In this document: one piece after another, positions 24,224 through 36,499 of the stretch
Layout: each line of letters begins with the position of its first letter
Position numbering within the stretch: the first letter of the stretch is position 1
DNA from: Diplocarpon mali
Taxonomy: Eukaryota > Ascomycota > Leotiomycetes > Helotiales > Drepanopezizaceae
DNA: 64,000 nt
Assembly: GCA_024741835.1 (NCBI GenBank)
Contig: JAENRP010000043.1
Coordinates: 37,000 to 100,999 of the forward strand
Direction of reading: 5' to 3'
The notes under the pieces: model-generated
What the model was told of the DNA's origin: nothing
Database searches by the model: none
What the model saw: only the letters and a program-made list of their open reading frames with translations
Position numbers and translations under genes: made by a program

Positions 24224-26320
24224 TCAAATTCCAGAATCATTTTGCTCATGGGGATGAGCCCCCGTCCATGTATTCCAGGCCGCACAAGTATCTTGAAAGA
24301 TCTGTGTGTCCGCCATCTCCACGGCGATCTCACTTTGCCTCTCGACGAATTGCATAGCGAGACCTTGAGATGCGTGCCAGGCGATATGACAATGCACCAG
24401 CCAGGATCCTGGGTTGTCCTTCTTGAAGGCAATTGCCAAATAACCATTTCCAGGAAGCGTGGCAACGTCTCGACGTGGAGGATTAATCAGGTTTAGCGGG
24501 GTCGTCGTAATATCGAAGATCCCAGAGTCTTGGGCGATAATCCAGAAGTCGTGGCCGTGCAAGTGTATTGGGTGGGCGACCCCAAGACCCGCGACATCTT
24601 GGATTACATACACGGCCCAAACCGGGTCTTCCTCGGTGATTTCCAATGGCTCGACATTATACTCGGTTGGAAATATGGTTTCATCGTTGAAGATTCGAAG
24701 CGTGGTTGGATTGGACCACTTTGTACAAGTTAGCTTGTCGTTCACAGCGTTTGGCAACTTGGTAATATGTTGCAAATCATCAAAGGAAGCAAGTGATGAC
24801 TTTTACATACGTCGATCATAAGAGAAGTGGTGTTGATTGTCCACGTAAAGTAAGTACCGACTGAGAAGCCGAGGTCTTCCCTTATGACTGAGCCATTGTT
24901 AAGGCTGTCGACGTCCAGAGCGAGGTATGGTACAAGACTGGCGAGAGGCTCCTATAGTCGGCGAATTAGCAATGGCTTCGATTGGTTTCACGACTGCAAT
25001 TGACCGGGCCAACAGGAAACCTACATCTCCGCAGTTGGAACCGATCTCAATGGTGCTGTTAGTGGTAGGATCAGCAGTGCTGGTAGAGTCGTAGCGAATG
25101 ATACCAGTTATCTGCTCGGGGTTATAGTTAGTTGAGCAGGCGGTGATCCAGCCCGCGCGCAACCAGTAGTCACCTGACGTGGCATTTGCTTCCACAATAA
25201 TGTCGTAGCGCTGCCCCATGGAGACGACAATACTGTCTGCTGCGTAGGGCACCAGTGGGACGAAGTCCATACCGATGACAGAAAAAGAGTGTCCATCGAT
25301 GGAAAATTGAAAGTGTGCGTCGACAGCAGAGTTGACGAGTCTGATCCTGTACTTCTTGCCTGCTTCGAATGCTGCTTGGAATTTACTGCCACCACCATTC
25401 CAGGTGTTTGTTCCGTTGATCAGTCCAGTCTCCATTGTGGGAATGGTTCCCTGCCTGGCTGCATCCCAAAGTTGGTCTGCAGGTGTATGCGACCAGTCGG
25501 AGAGGAAGAGCGAGCCTAGGTCCTCATCGTCTGGAAAATGGGTCGTCAGCCATGAGCAGATCAGGATTTCCATGAACAAGAGACGCACCCAGGGAGCATT
25601 TCAAAAAAGGGTGAGTGGTCTTTCCATTACATACAGTTTGCTGTCGCGGGCCCGTTGATATTCATTGGTCCATACAATCCGTCCCCGTACTGAGTGGTGA
25701 AATGAGAATGATACCAAGCTGAGCCATACTGGGTCACTTGAAATCTGTAGGTCAAGGTGTCCCCAGGGGCGATTGGACACTGAGTGATTCCTGGGACACC
25801 ATCATACTCTAGACTGCCAAGATGTCTTATCCCGTGCCAATGGATGGCGGTGCCGTTGCTTTCCATATTGTTGGTCACGTCTGAGTAACCGAGATGGTCA
25901 GTAGATGATCACGGTCAGGCAGATTCTCTTCTGGCTTACGGATGACCAACTGATCTCCCCAATCTGCAGTAATTGCAGGGCCTGGGACGGTGCCATTGAA
26001 GGACAGGACTTGACGTTCGAAACCGTCCAGGGCAAGTGTTGTGTTCATGACATTGAGCCAATACTGAGATTTGGTTAGTTTCTTCTGGTCATAGGATGAC
26101 AAGGGCGTATTCTTACCTCTCGCGTCACTCCAGTCTCAGGTGTGGTTTCGTACCAGTTGGTATCGATCGAATAGTTTCCCCAGCAGTTCCTGGAAGTCGC
26201 TGTATGCTCACACGCAGCTGTCTGGCGGGTGTTGAGGGTCCCCACATTGGAATTGGCATGAGGGGTTGCCGATGCCAAAGAGGCGGATACAGCCAGAAAA
26301 GGAATGGTTCTAACTTTCAT
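24224..26320 (-). CDS. Secreted multicopper oxidase, asco-laccase
   Basis: Six exons: 26320-26117, 26063-25940, 25880-25635, 25530-25025, 24951-24811, 24718-24224; 1716 nt, 571 residues. An N-terminal secretion signal (MKVRTIPFLAVSASLASA) precedes three cupredoxin domains. The four copper-ligand motifs are present: HWHG (His123, His125), WYHSH (His167, His169), HPIHLHGH (His456, 459, 461, 463) and HCHIAWH (His516, Cys517, His518, His522), with Leu527 at the axial position of the type-1 copper. The protein ends in DSGI, the C-terminal plug of ascomycete laccases. Laccases oxidise phenols with reduction of oxygen to water, for pigment formation, lignin or polyphenol attack, or detoxification. 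Five introns of 53-104 bp all follow fungal rules. No pigment or polyketide genes lie next to it, so the substrate cannot be inferred. Confidence 0.95.
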
Positions 26321-29300
26321 TCTGGAGAGGGGTGAAATGTTCTATCCTGGAGATGAGGATGTGTTGTGAGATGGGGTGGATCCAGAGTCCTCAGAACAGA
26401 GGGTTTCGCCCTCTTTATACATTTGGCATCTTGCTAGCACGTTAATCCCGCTCACAGTGATGGTAAGATCCATATTCTACTCATCATCTTTCCGCATGCC
26501 AAGTCTAGTTACGTGCGTTTGTGCATTCGTATCCAGTCTCCGAGGCACCATGGTGGGCAGTATTTTCGTCAATAGTTTCCAGTGCTGCGCCTTTCGAGCT
26601 GCAATCATGCTGGTACGCGGCGACAGTCTTCATGCGTGAACGGAGTCAGGTCCCAATGAGTGCTGGATCCAGTGTTGGTTCAAAGCCTTAGGCTGGCAAT
26701 ACCATTGATATGACTTAAGATAAGGTAGCAAAAATACCCAGCTGGACCCTCCGACTCCTTGTCAGTGATATCCAGATGCAGAATCAGCCTCCTCGCCAGA
26801 AGTTCCCATGATTCGAGAGAGATGCAGAATGATGTTCCCAGGGAGTCGACTCCCGCCCGTGTTGAGCACGACTCGAGCTCAAATTACAGGACAGGTAGTT
26901 ATCGTTGGTGGCGGTCGGGAAGCTCGAGGCCTTGACTACATCCTTCGGGTTTGCAAAGACTGGCAAGAGACCCGCTTCATCTGACGCCGTCCACATTCGG
27001 CGGGGCTACTCAAGCCCTGCTGTTCCTCTCCCCCTACCGACTACACCTTTTGTCTTTTACGAAGTCTTCAGGGCACTCGAACCGAGGAATGCGAAGAGTT
27101 TGGTCAAGAGATCTCCAAGATCCCTGGTCCGTTGAAAGCATACAAGAGCCCGAGCGTGAATCTGTGCGTGGACCCGCTGCGCTAATTGTCTTTACATACC
27201 TATACGCAGACAGAATCTCGTCTATCGACCTTTACTCTGGAGGTCCTGTGATTAAGCAGAAACCTCCCTCTCTCTCAACCCAGGGCGGCAGAGGAGCGAG
27301 GCATGTAGCTCACTCAAGAATCTCGTTATCTACTACTGCCGCATACTTTGTGGAGGTTGCAAGAACTCGTCAGCAGATCGTGGCTTTCCATCGTGTCAGG
27401 TAGAATATATTGTAGGTGCGATAATCTCGCTTACATCCGGTAGCAACCCATCCCCTATCCACCCGTATCAAATGAAAGGGGCTGTCTGAGCTAGTCCTGT
27501 ACCTTATTCCACCTCGAGTCTTACTACTCGATCAAGGTCGAGCATTAGCGCTGCCTGTCAATTGATCTGCCATCTAGAAATTTGTGGTTGCGAGCAGTTC
27601 GCGTGCTACGACGTCGAGAGCGCTTCGGGGAATTTTGGCCCTTGCATATAATCTATACTGTGTTATAAGGTAGCACGAATCGCCTGGTCTGACCGTCGAA
27701 AGTCGAAATGCAGAATCCCCACGTCTAACTCCTCTGAGGATAGTCTACGATTTTTCCTGCGGGCCGGCACGCGCATGGGTCGGCACGTCTGACTACCCCT
27801 TCTTCCCCCCCTTCTTTCCCCCCTTCCCGAGTTTAGTGGATGAGAAGCGCAGCACGCCAAATGCTTTCAAGATCACGATTATGAATAGATGGAATTTCTC
27901 TCGCTACGAAGACCCACTCCGTACCATGGTACGGCGGTGAAATATTGTAACCTGTCGGTCGCCGGAGGGAGAGGCGGTGGGCCCTAGTTCAAGATGGCCA
28001 TAGTACACCCAACACAAGACTGCGATCGGATTTGCGTGGGATCACCGAGATACTAATAGTGCTTGATAGTTAAGAACTTGAGTTGGAACGGAAGCTTAAG
28101 AGAAATATCACCGGTAGATCTAGAGAATATGCGCACAGTGTCCTGAATATCGTGTCAAGTCGACTTGTAGTGGTATTAAAGGTAGTATGTAAGCATTCTT
28201 ATGGTGAATGTCTAATTAAACTATGCGACCTACGCCTATCCCCTTGTAACTAAAAGGTTATAGAGTACTTCACCACTGTAACATGGTAAGTAGTACTTGA
28301 CTTCTAGCATTTGGTTACTCGATTACATTATTGTTTCTCCCGGGTGATAAAACACCAATTTGATTCAGCTTACTCGAGATCAGAAACATAGGGAGCATGC
28401 TCAAAGACAATAGGCCGATTTTCTTAAAAATCTCGACTTTGGTAACGTATCGCTTCTAGCATGACTCGTTGTAGTACAATCTCTGTATTAAAGAAAATAG
28501 CATACGAGAAGTACTGTACGCTACCAATTTCTATTGCCTAAATTTGTATGTATTGCCCAATTACTAGAACGAAAATATGATGACAGGTCTTTGACATTAG
28601 AAAAAACACGTAGAAAACGCAATAGACAAGATGGGTGTGAAACAACCTAATAAGCTCGCGGCACTTTAAAATTACAAGTGTTATAGAAGAATTAGACGTA
28701 AAGTAAAGATCTTTAACAGAAGTTTTCAGTTGTCAGCGCAAAGAAACTCTAATAAAAGTGGATTGCTAAGGTGCAGCGGAAAAGGGTTATACTCCTGGTC
28801 TCTTACAAGGGCCAAGTACTTACTTCAAAGAGTTTATTTAGAGTGGAAATGTGCTATATTGGCATTCTAGGTAAATTGCTTGATTAGGCCAAGGCCTAAA
28901 CCCCCTTGTCGACCAGGGACAACACTTGACCACTGCACCTATCTAGAAACTCAACTCTAACAAGCTACCCTGTCAGTGGTAACTGTTGATCGTCTGATGA
29001 GCCTTATGTCTGAGCATCGGCGAGCATCTATATGCTGTATTATGCAGGGCTGCGCTGTATAGAGCGGCAGGCCAGTTTAAGGAGTCAAGCTGCACTGGAC
29101 ACGGCTCCGCTAACCTCGAGGCATGGCAGACAACCGGCTTGGGCAAAGACTTGTATACGGTCCCTTTTTTTCTCGGAACAAAGGCTGTTCTCCATCGTTA
29201 CCCATCGCCTCCGAATCTTGCAAATATTCCTTGCCTTCGAATCCCCTGGGGAGGTAGGGGGGAGGCATGGATTTCCAAGTGGGTCTCTACTGGGGCTCCG

Positions 29301-32198
29301 GATTTGGCAACAGCGCAACCCTGAGTGTATGTCGATGCTGTGCCACTTTGATTTGAACCCAGCTCAACGCATCGTAGTCCCAATGCTGTAGGCGCGGGCT
29401 AAGAGGTGCAGGTTATCGTCATGGTTAGAAAGTGAGGACTGGGGTTATCCTTGAAGATTGGAGCACGATAAGAACCACCCGCGTTTGGAAATCAGTTTTT
29501 GTTTCGTCCCGAGGCATGGAAGACGCCGAGACTACGTGTAAATTTGCGGTACAAACGTTAAAGCCCACCCCAAATTCCATGGGTCCGAGCTGGGTATCTA
29601 AAAATCTGCCACCCGCTATGCAGGTAACACTGTTGCCATAGGCCCTTTTACATTAGAAATTGACAGGATGGTGCGTACTGTTTGGACCATGCAGAGCGAC
29701 TCCGAGGTCTGTCGCGCAGCGCAAGAGGCTTATCCTCCTTCATAGATTCTGTAGGAATGAAAACAATAGGAGTCACGTATATGTAGCCTAGCCTTGGCAA
29801 TAGCCTTGGCGATTAGCATATAATGGCCCTTCAGGCCATTCTACCTACAAGACAGTCACAACTATCTACATAGACGGGATCCCCTATTTGTATAGTGCCT
29901 CGCCCCCCTGTGACACCGACAGATTCAACAATAAGGCTTTAAGACCCGGTATTCTGCGTTGTTGAACAGTATCCTTAAACTTGGGATTTAGCCGAAGGCG
30001 TGTTTACCATAGTCCAAGACTGCTGATTTCAGAAGCCTACTACGGACCCGCGGCTAAGGTCTTTTGAGCGTTAAATTCCTCCTGCAATCTTCTGCGTCAC
30101 GCTACGAGTCAAGCCTTCGGTCTGGAAAGCACAGACAAGGTAAAAACTCCTTTGCAATTTATCATCGCTGCAATTTTCACGGATGCAGAAAAGCAAGGAC
30201 TTTGCAGAGCTTGCCTACCTTAACCCTGGGCAGTCTATACTCTACACGCTTCGGGTGTGGGCATATCAGTTCTCTGTACAGACCTCTTTGACCAACCAGA
30301 TACTCGCCTGACCTAAGTATGGAAAGGCCCACAGTTGCAGCCCATTCAACTCTTGGCTAGGAGAGTCAGATAACCCAATCAGCGAAATGCGAAGTCGCGA
30401 AAGCCGTTTATCATATCATAGGAGGATTTTGTGATCATCAGTACAGCAGTACTTATGGGTGCTAGGTTGCCGGAAACACTCTATTCGTCTCTTAGAATTA
30501 AAGTAGGATGCACCCTTTCCCACGATATATGCATCGCTTCGAGTTGTCGGCTTTGGGAGCGTGGGAGTGCGGTTCACGGACTCCGAGACCAGGCACTAAT
30601 GATCGAGCTCAGGTTCCTGCATTGATGGAAAACAGCCTTTGGGCCGTCCTGAAATAAACCCATGAGGAAGATCAAGTGGTTCGTGAACCGTACTATCTGA
30701 ATGCTTTGTTGGTCGTGTAGATGGCTCCACAAGTACTACTCTATGAAACTCTTAGTGCTCATGTCAGAACCGATAGTCATTGCTGGGCTAACGTTGCGCA
30801 TTTCTCCACACGCGCTTTCTCGAGATATGTTTTCCTTTGGACGGAATTTCTAGAGCCTCAGGAAAGGTTAATCAGTATTTCTATACTACTGAATTCGCTC
30901 TTCATGGAAATTTGGAGTTCCAAGGATACCGCAGATCCTTGATAGACATATTAGATCTAATACATTGACGGTTTCCGGTCATGGCCGTAACACATGTGCC
31001 TAAGCCACATCACTTGACAAATAGAAGGACCTTCTGCACCATCTGCAAGCGGCAATTTCCCCCGAGAAGATATGACTTGGTCCTATGTTGGGGGCAGGCA
31101 GGAGGCTTCCACTCAGGTTGGTTGGAGATAGTAGCTCCCGAGGTGTATCCTTATAGTCTATGAAAGCGTACGCCCGCAAGATCTGCGGAGCAACTCAATA
31201 ACCCTCAAACAGCTTGGGAAAAGTTGTGTGGGTATCTAATATCTGTAGGCGGCTGTAAGATTCTGATAAAGTTAGGGCATCAGGAATATAATTAACCACT
31301 AGAAGAACTGCTTTGTTCCATTGGCAGAAACTGTCCGACTAGATGTATCGAGTTCCCTGTAATTGATTGCTTTCTATTATGCACATCAGCTGATCCAAGT
31401 TTTAGGGAAGACTGTATACACCAAACGGAGACAGCTTTCGGAGCTGCAGATTGGTGGTGAATGTAAGTGATGGTTAGGATCCATTGAATCCTTCCTCGAT
31501 TGAGACCGCAGTACATGTACTATTATTTTCGGCTCCGTATGTTCATGTGTATTTAGCTGTCTTACTGATCCATGATAAGCAGAAGTTTAAGCAACTGGCT
31601 CAAGTAGGCCCGAGAAGGCTGGAATTTCCAAATTTAGTACGTCCTGGCCTCAACTCAGAACGTAGCCAAGTATCTGCCGAGCTTCCCTTATCTTGGAAGG
31701 CGCAGTAAATACCAGGGACTTTATACCGCTAAAACGCGTTCTCTTTGACGTGAGCTCGTTCCCGCTCGCAAACAATACGAGCTGTATCACCTTGGATACA
31801 TCAGCTACTCGGCTCCCAAGGCTCTCACAAACGTCAAGCCAATTGCTGAGAGGAATTAATCAACAGCTCGGCTTTGCCATCGAGGATGGAAATGATAGCA
31901 TCATCATCATTCTCGTCGAGAACCTGAAATACTACGAAACGGGTCCCCTGCCCGAGGAAATGGCTCAAGCTCTTTACAAGGCACGGAAGGTCAGCCAAGT
32001 GGACACGCCAGACTTCGCGAGTGATGATCATCAAGCGATTTCTCTTCTTTCTCTTTATTTTTGCGGTCCACACAATGAATCTCTTTTGCCCCTTTGTAAC
32101 ACCGGATATTCACAAACACATGCCTAGATACCTGGTAGAGAAATGTTGCAACCTGGTTTACAAGGTAGAGGCCTCCGTAGCTCACCTGTACTCACTCC
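26321..32198. other. Gene-poor AT-richer region, left part
   Basis: Starts with the laccase promoter and continues for almost 6 kb with no gene I can support. Open frames at 26951-27403 and 31693-32127 (144 codons, no usable ATG near its start) have no recognisable domain. The area around 27780-27830 carries short C/T tracts. The sequence looks like decayed non-coding DNA; I see no intact transposon ends here. Confidence 0.45.
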
Positions 32199-32304
32199 TT
32201 TTAGTAGGCTGCAAATGTAGACCATAAGCTCGTGGGGGTAGGTGGCTTTATTGGTTGATCAAAATCCATCTAATGGATAAATCCACATTTGTAGCCTACT
32301 AAAA
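32199..32304. mobile_element. MITE-like palindromic element, copy 1
   Basis: About 100 bp bounded by inverted ends: AGTAGGCTGCAAATGT at 32203 pairs with ACATTTGTAGCCTACT ending at 32300. The inverted match extends into TTTT/AAAA on the outside. No coding capacity. The ends match those of the element at 36139-36235, which makes this a dispersed short inverted-repeat family rather than a one-off hairpin. Confidence 0.7.
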
Positions 32305-35300
32305 ATAGTGTTTACCTTGCAAGTACCTTGTTTTGAATTTGTTACGGGTCATTTGACGAATTAAATTGACAAGTCAAGTTGAGACAATGTATAAGCGAGG
32401 TACGAGTACCTGCTAGGAGGCGGCACAGGCTTATACTTTTGACTGAAGCTAGAGGCGCATATGGTAATTCAACATCACCGATTCCGGAACCCTTTAAAAG
32501 GGGTGGATCATGGCGCAGAGGCCAATTCGGCGCCTGGGATAGAATTGTATACTAGCTTTTTAGAATTTTCGCGAAACTAACCGAACTCGTGCTGATTCTG
32601 CGGTACTCTTCTAGAAGTGGTATGCAAGATTCTATCTAGTACGGTAGTACCAGTATCAAGATACATCAATGGTTTACAAGGGCCCGCTGTGTCACGCTAA
32701 ACCCTGTAGAGATCTGAACTGTGGCTTCGGTAGGTTAGCTAATCATCTACTGTATAGTGCCATAAACTCTACGATTTTACTGGATCGGCTTCAAATACTT
32801 TACTACTCGAATATAATATTCGATAACGAGTTTTTCAAATCAAAGCCCCATTACTCTTTTGTCTAACCTATGTCACAAGAAAGCACCTGTAGTTGTCAGC
32901 TTGGAGTTATCAGACAAACACTAAGCCGGATACCGTATTCGCGACCTCAAAAACTGATTGGACATCTCGCCGCAAGCTGAAAGAATTCACCACGTGAAAG
33001 TAAACAACGTCCTATTTGCACGTTAAACAGCCCCAAGTAGCACACATTTAATTTGGACAACTGAATAATCTTGCTAGAGTCACGCGGCCTCTGAATAGCC
33101 ACCACGACGTCTGTGCGGAGCTTCTAGGGATAGGCTGCTTAATCTTGATACAGTTGGCCTTTGGGCAGATCGAAGCTAGGAATTCAATTATTAAACTTGC
33201 CGAAGGGATGTTATAAACAAGCATGATCTTTGACTCGCCAAGCTTTGGTCAAGTTCAAAAGACTATTATAAAAGTAATGCTAGTAGGCGTTAAGGCTGGT
33301 CAAACCATCCTATTTTTTTGGGGGAGATCATGTCTAAAGCTGGAATAGTGTATGGCGCGATTCCATCGAGTTTATCGGTATAAATACGGAGCAGTAGCAC
33401 ACCGTTTAAAGTTCGTTCGAAAATCAGTAAACTCGCCAAAAGGCGCTGTTTCGTAACTGTAATACCTAACAACTCTGAAATATATAAAACACGCATTTGA
33501 TTCATTAAAATTCCAGATATCATTTCGCTCGTGCTGCATATTTTTGAACCAATACAACACGTTCAGGGGAGGAGAAATGATCCAAGTGACATATTCAGAC
33601 ATACGTATTTCGATAATATTGCATTCACGTCAAGCACGTGTTTCTGGTACTGTACTATAGTAGTATAGGGACCACTTGACAACGTTCTACTTTATAGAGT
33701 GCATTACCAGGAAGGCAATGTTTGGCAAGGGATAATGCTGCTCATACAGTGGCTACAATAGTAAATTCAGATTTCCCTTGCGAATGTGAAGTAATTCTTA
33801 TATTTTCCCTTGTGTCCTTAAAGACTTACACCCTAGGTCGACCCACCAAGCAGAGCTTTGCACTTCGCTTGATCCTTCATATCAAACGATGCACATAGTA
33901 CGAAGTACTTGGTCGCAGGCGTAAGTAAGCCCGTATGATAGTAGATTCAGCCGTGCAGACCTACTCTAAGCCACCCCTTTCTGAATCGATACTGATGCAG
34001 CCTTTAATTATATGGCATGCGACAAAGTATTTCTCCATCTACACGCGTCAAGGCGGCTAGACATACGAAGTGAATGCATGTGCGTTATTCCGAGGCTCAC
34101 TTCTGTAGCCTATCCAGAGAGATCCCTTATATGCACTTTGCGTACACGGTACTTTTAAGCAATCGAAATGCTGGCTGCATATCTCTTATCCCCATCTTGG
34201 AGCACGAGGGCTAATGGGCCCGCCTGGTATATCCTGAGCTTATTATTGCGGTTAGGTTCCGTCTGGCAACTCAATAATCTTGATCTTGAAACATCATGTA
34301 ATGCGTAAATCTGAAATCAATGTCGAGTCGAGTTTCAAACTTTAGCTTTGCAGAATTGATTTCGTGAAACAGGCCTGATTGGTACTAGTTTCAGGAGTTG
34401 ATTTCTCCACAAAATTGCGTTTACGTGATAGATGGTATGCAAGATTTCGAGATCGATTTCTCAGTCCCGAGACCCACGAATTAGTAGTCTGAGCTTTATC
34501 TGACGGTCGGGCTAGGAAAGGGGAGTTTGCGCTAAACTGTATATCATATAAAGCGTAGTTCTGGGGAAGGACGGCTAATCTACGGCATCAACGCTTCTCC
34601 TGAACTAAGAGAGTTATACTTTTGCAAAACCCCCTTTCCACCAACCCTATTCGGGTTCAAGATAGGGATTTCCCACAAACTGCGTTGCAATATCGTTCTG
34701 TCGGAACTGTGTTGCAAGGCTGTTTCCAAGGGTACTTTCGAGTTGCCCAACGAGGCCTCAGACCCAGCCGGTTACATTGCAGGCCCTCGCGGCGGCACCT
34801 CGCGATTTCTTTGAGCCTCTCAATCCCGGGATCGAGTTCCTTGTCAGTCAGACAACATTGCTTCCAGGAACGATGATGTGGTCCACATGGAAACTATAGC
34901 AAATCGGCAGCCGGGTGATGAGGCATGGATCTGGGGTCACCATGACGTTGTCGCAGTCCCAACAATCAATATATTGCCGTTCATCCCAGCGAGGCTCCAC
35001 ACAGTACACTTTACTCGTACTCGTACAGTGAGTGCAAGGCACTTCGTAAATACACTTTCATGTGGTATTGGTTTGGCCGGCGACGAAGAGCTTGATACAC
35101 CATGCATGCTGCACTATTTAATATTCTCCTACTAGGATTATTTTCTCCGCAGAGGGCAGATCCGAAAGCCCACTGCAGAGGAGAATTCCGACTACTTAGA
35201 AAAGCAAGGGGGGGAGCCGAATACCCTAAACCTTAAGGGTTAACGAAGTTGAGCGCCACATTACCATGTTTCTAATCAAAGTATTTCGCCGCCAGTGGAG

Positions 35301-35432
35301 CTGGCATCGGGATAGCTTTCTAAACATTCGATCTTGAGCATACGCGGGTGAACTGCTGGTATAGTAAGACGAATATTCTTCTTTTGCTGGTATCTAACTC
35401 CTTCCGCCGGGCTTTCTGGTTTTGATCTATCG
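32305..35432. other. Gene-poor region, middle part
   Basis: About 3.1 kb, AT-rich, with no frame over about 85 codons and no recognisable domain on either strand. No repeat seen beyond the flanking elements. Confidence 0.45.
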
Positions 35433-35891
35433 TACTTCGTACAAGCCCGAATTGATGTACAATTCTAGACTGTGCACTCTAGATCCTTGGCCATGCTGCT
35501 TTTATTTTCGACCCTAGTATTTTATATACGCCCCTTTACCTTAAATCACTGCTCTGCACCTCTCTGGCATTACCCTAATTAAAGCGTATCACACTGGACA
35601 TCGAGTAAGGTTCAATTAAAGGGCGATTTGATCTTAAGTCCAACCGGCATCAAAGTAAGGGGTTTGATAGCGTAATCGTTCGTCCCAAGAGGTCTGTTTT
35701 ATCAGGGTCTCTGGCATAGGTACACTTAATAAGGATTCCGTATTAAACGTCTTGATTTCTAGCCTGAAAAGCGGCGAGTTAATATGAATTTATCATTGGG
35801 CAATACCCTTGGAACGATTCCCTTGCAATAGAAACCTTCAGAATAACGCACAGACTACAAAAGTACAATATTTCAGGCATGTACCAAGTAT
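35433..35891. mobile_element. Internally deleted Tc1/mariner element (non-autonomous)
   Basis: A 455-bp element (35435-35889) flanked by TA dinucleotides. Its terminal inverted repeats are about 41 bp: the left end starts CTTCGTACAAGCCCGAAT and the right end, read inward on the other strand, starts CTTGGTACATGCCTGAAA; both run to the shared string CTGTGC. Its left ~100 bp match the left end of the 53.1-kb element, and its right ~300 bp (from about 35598) match that element from about 54083 to its right end. The middle, which in the long copy holds the transposase, is missing. It keeps more C and G than the long copy. Confidence 0.82.
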
Positions 35892-36138
35892 ACGATAAAG
35901 AAAAGTTAAACATCCGTGCTTCGGTACATGACAGGTTGTGATCCTTCAAGCCTCACACGACCCTGAAGTTTCGCTTGTCCTTTTGTGATACTCTTCGGCG
36001 AACCGGCGGGGATCCAAATCCTGTTTCGACTCTCTTCGCAAGATCAACTCCAAAGTACCTAGTCTCACGCAGTCAGCACAGTCGGCTGTTCTTAATGGAT
36101 CTGGCGCATGGCCTCGCTTAACACTTGATCCCTTTTTC

Positions 36139-36235
36139 AGTGGGCTGCAAATGTGGGCATATCCAATGCATGGACTTTGGCCTACTAAAATCTCACTTGC
36201 CTTGGGAATTCAAAGGTCCACATTCGCAGCCCACT
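36139..36235. mobile_element. MITE-like palindromic element, copy 2
   Basis: 97 bp with inverted ends of about 20 bp: left AGTGGGCTGCAAATGTGG, right end on the other strand AGTGGGCTGCGAATGTGG. No coding capacity. The ends are nearly the same as those of the element at 32199-32304, and the interiors differ. Confidence 0.72.
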
Positions 36236-36499
36236 GACATTAGTAAGTATCCCTGGATGTGTCTTCAAGAAAACAATTACTGGGCAATCTTGTACGCCCA
36301 GTGAGTGATCAATCATAGATAGCCGTCCCGACCATACCAGACCCGTCCTTTAGTCCCTACTTCGCCGCAGGCCAAATAAACATCGCATTGCGTAGTGTCA
36401 ATCCAAGGCAGGGATGATAGTGGGGTTGAGAGGTCACACATATTATGTTTCCACGCGATCTTGATTTGGCATTTAATACTGTGAAAACACAATCTGGGA

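Noticed and set aside
25531..25588. In-frame upstream extension of laccase exon 4 with its own Met
   Set aside because: It lies in the 104-bp intron; joining 25635 to 25530 restores the conserved laccase sequence and overall frame.
31693..32127. 144-codon plus-strand frame
   Set aside because: It has no ATG near its start, no recognised family and no splice partners found; kept only as a note.
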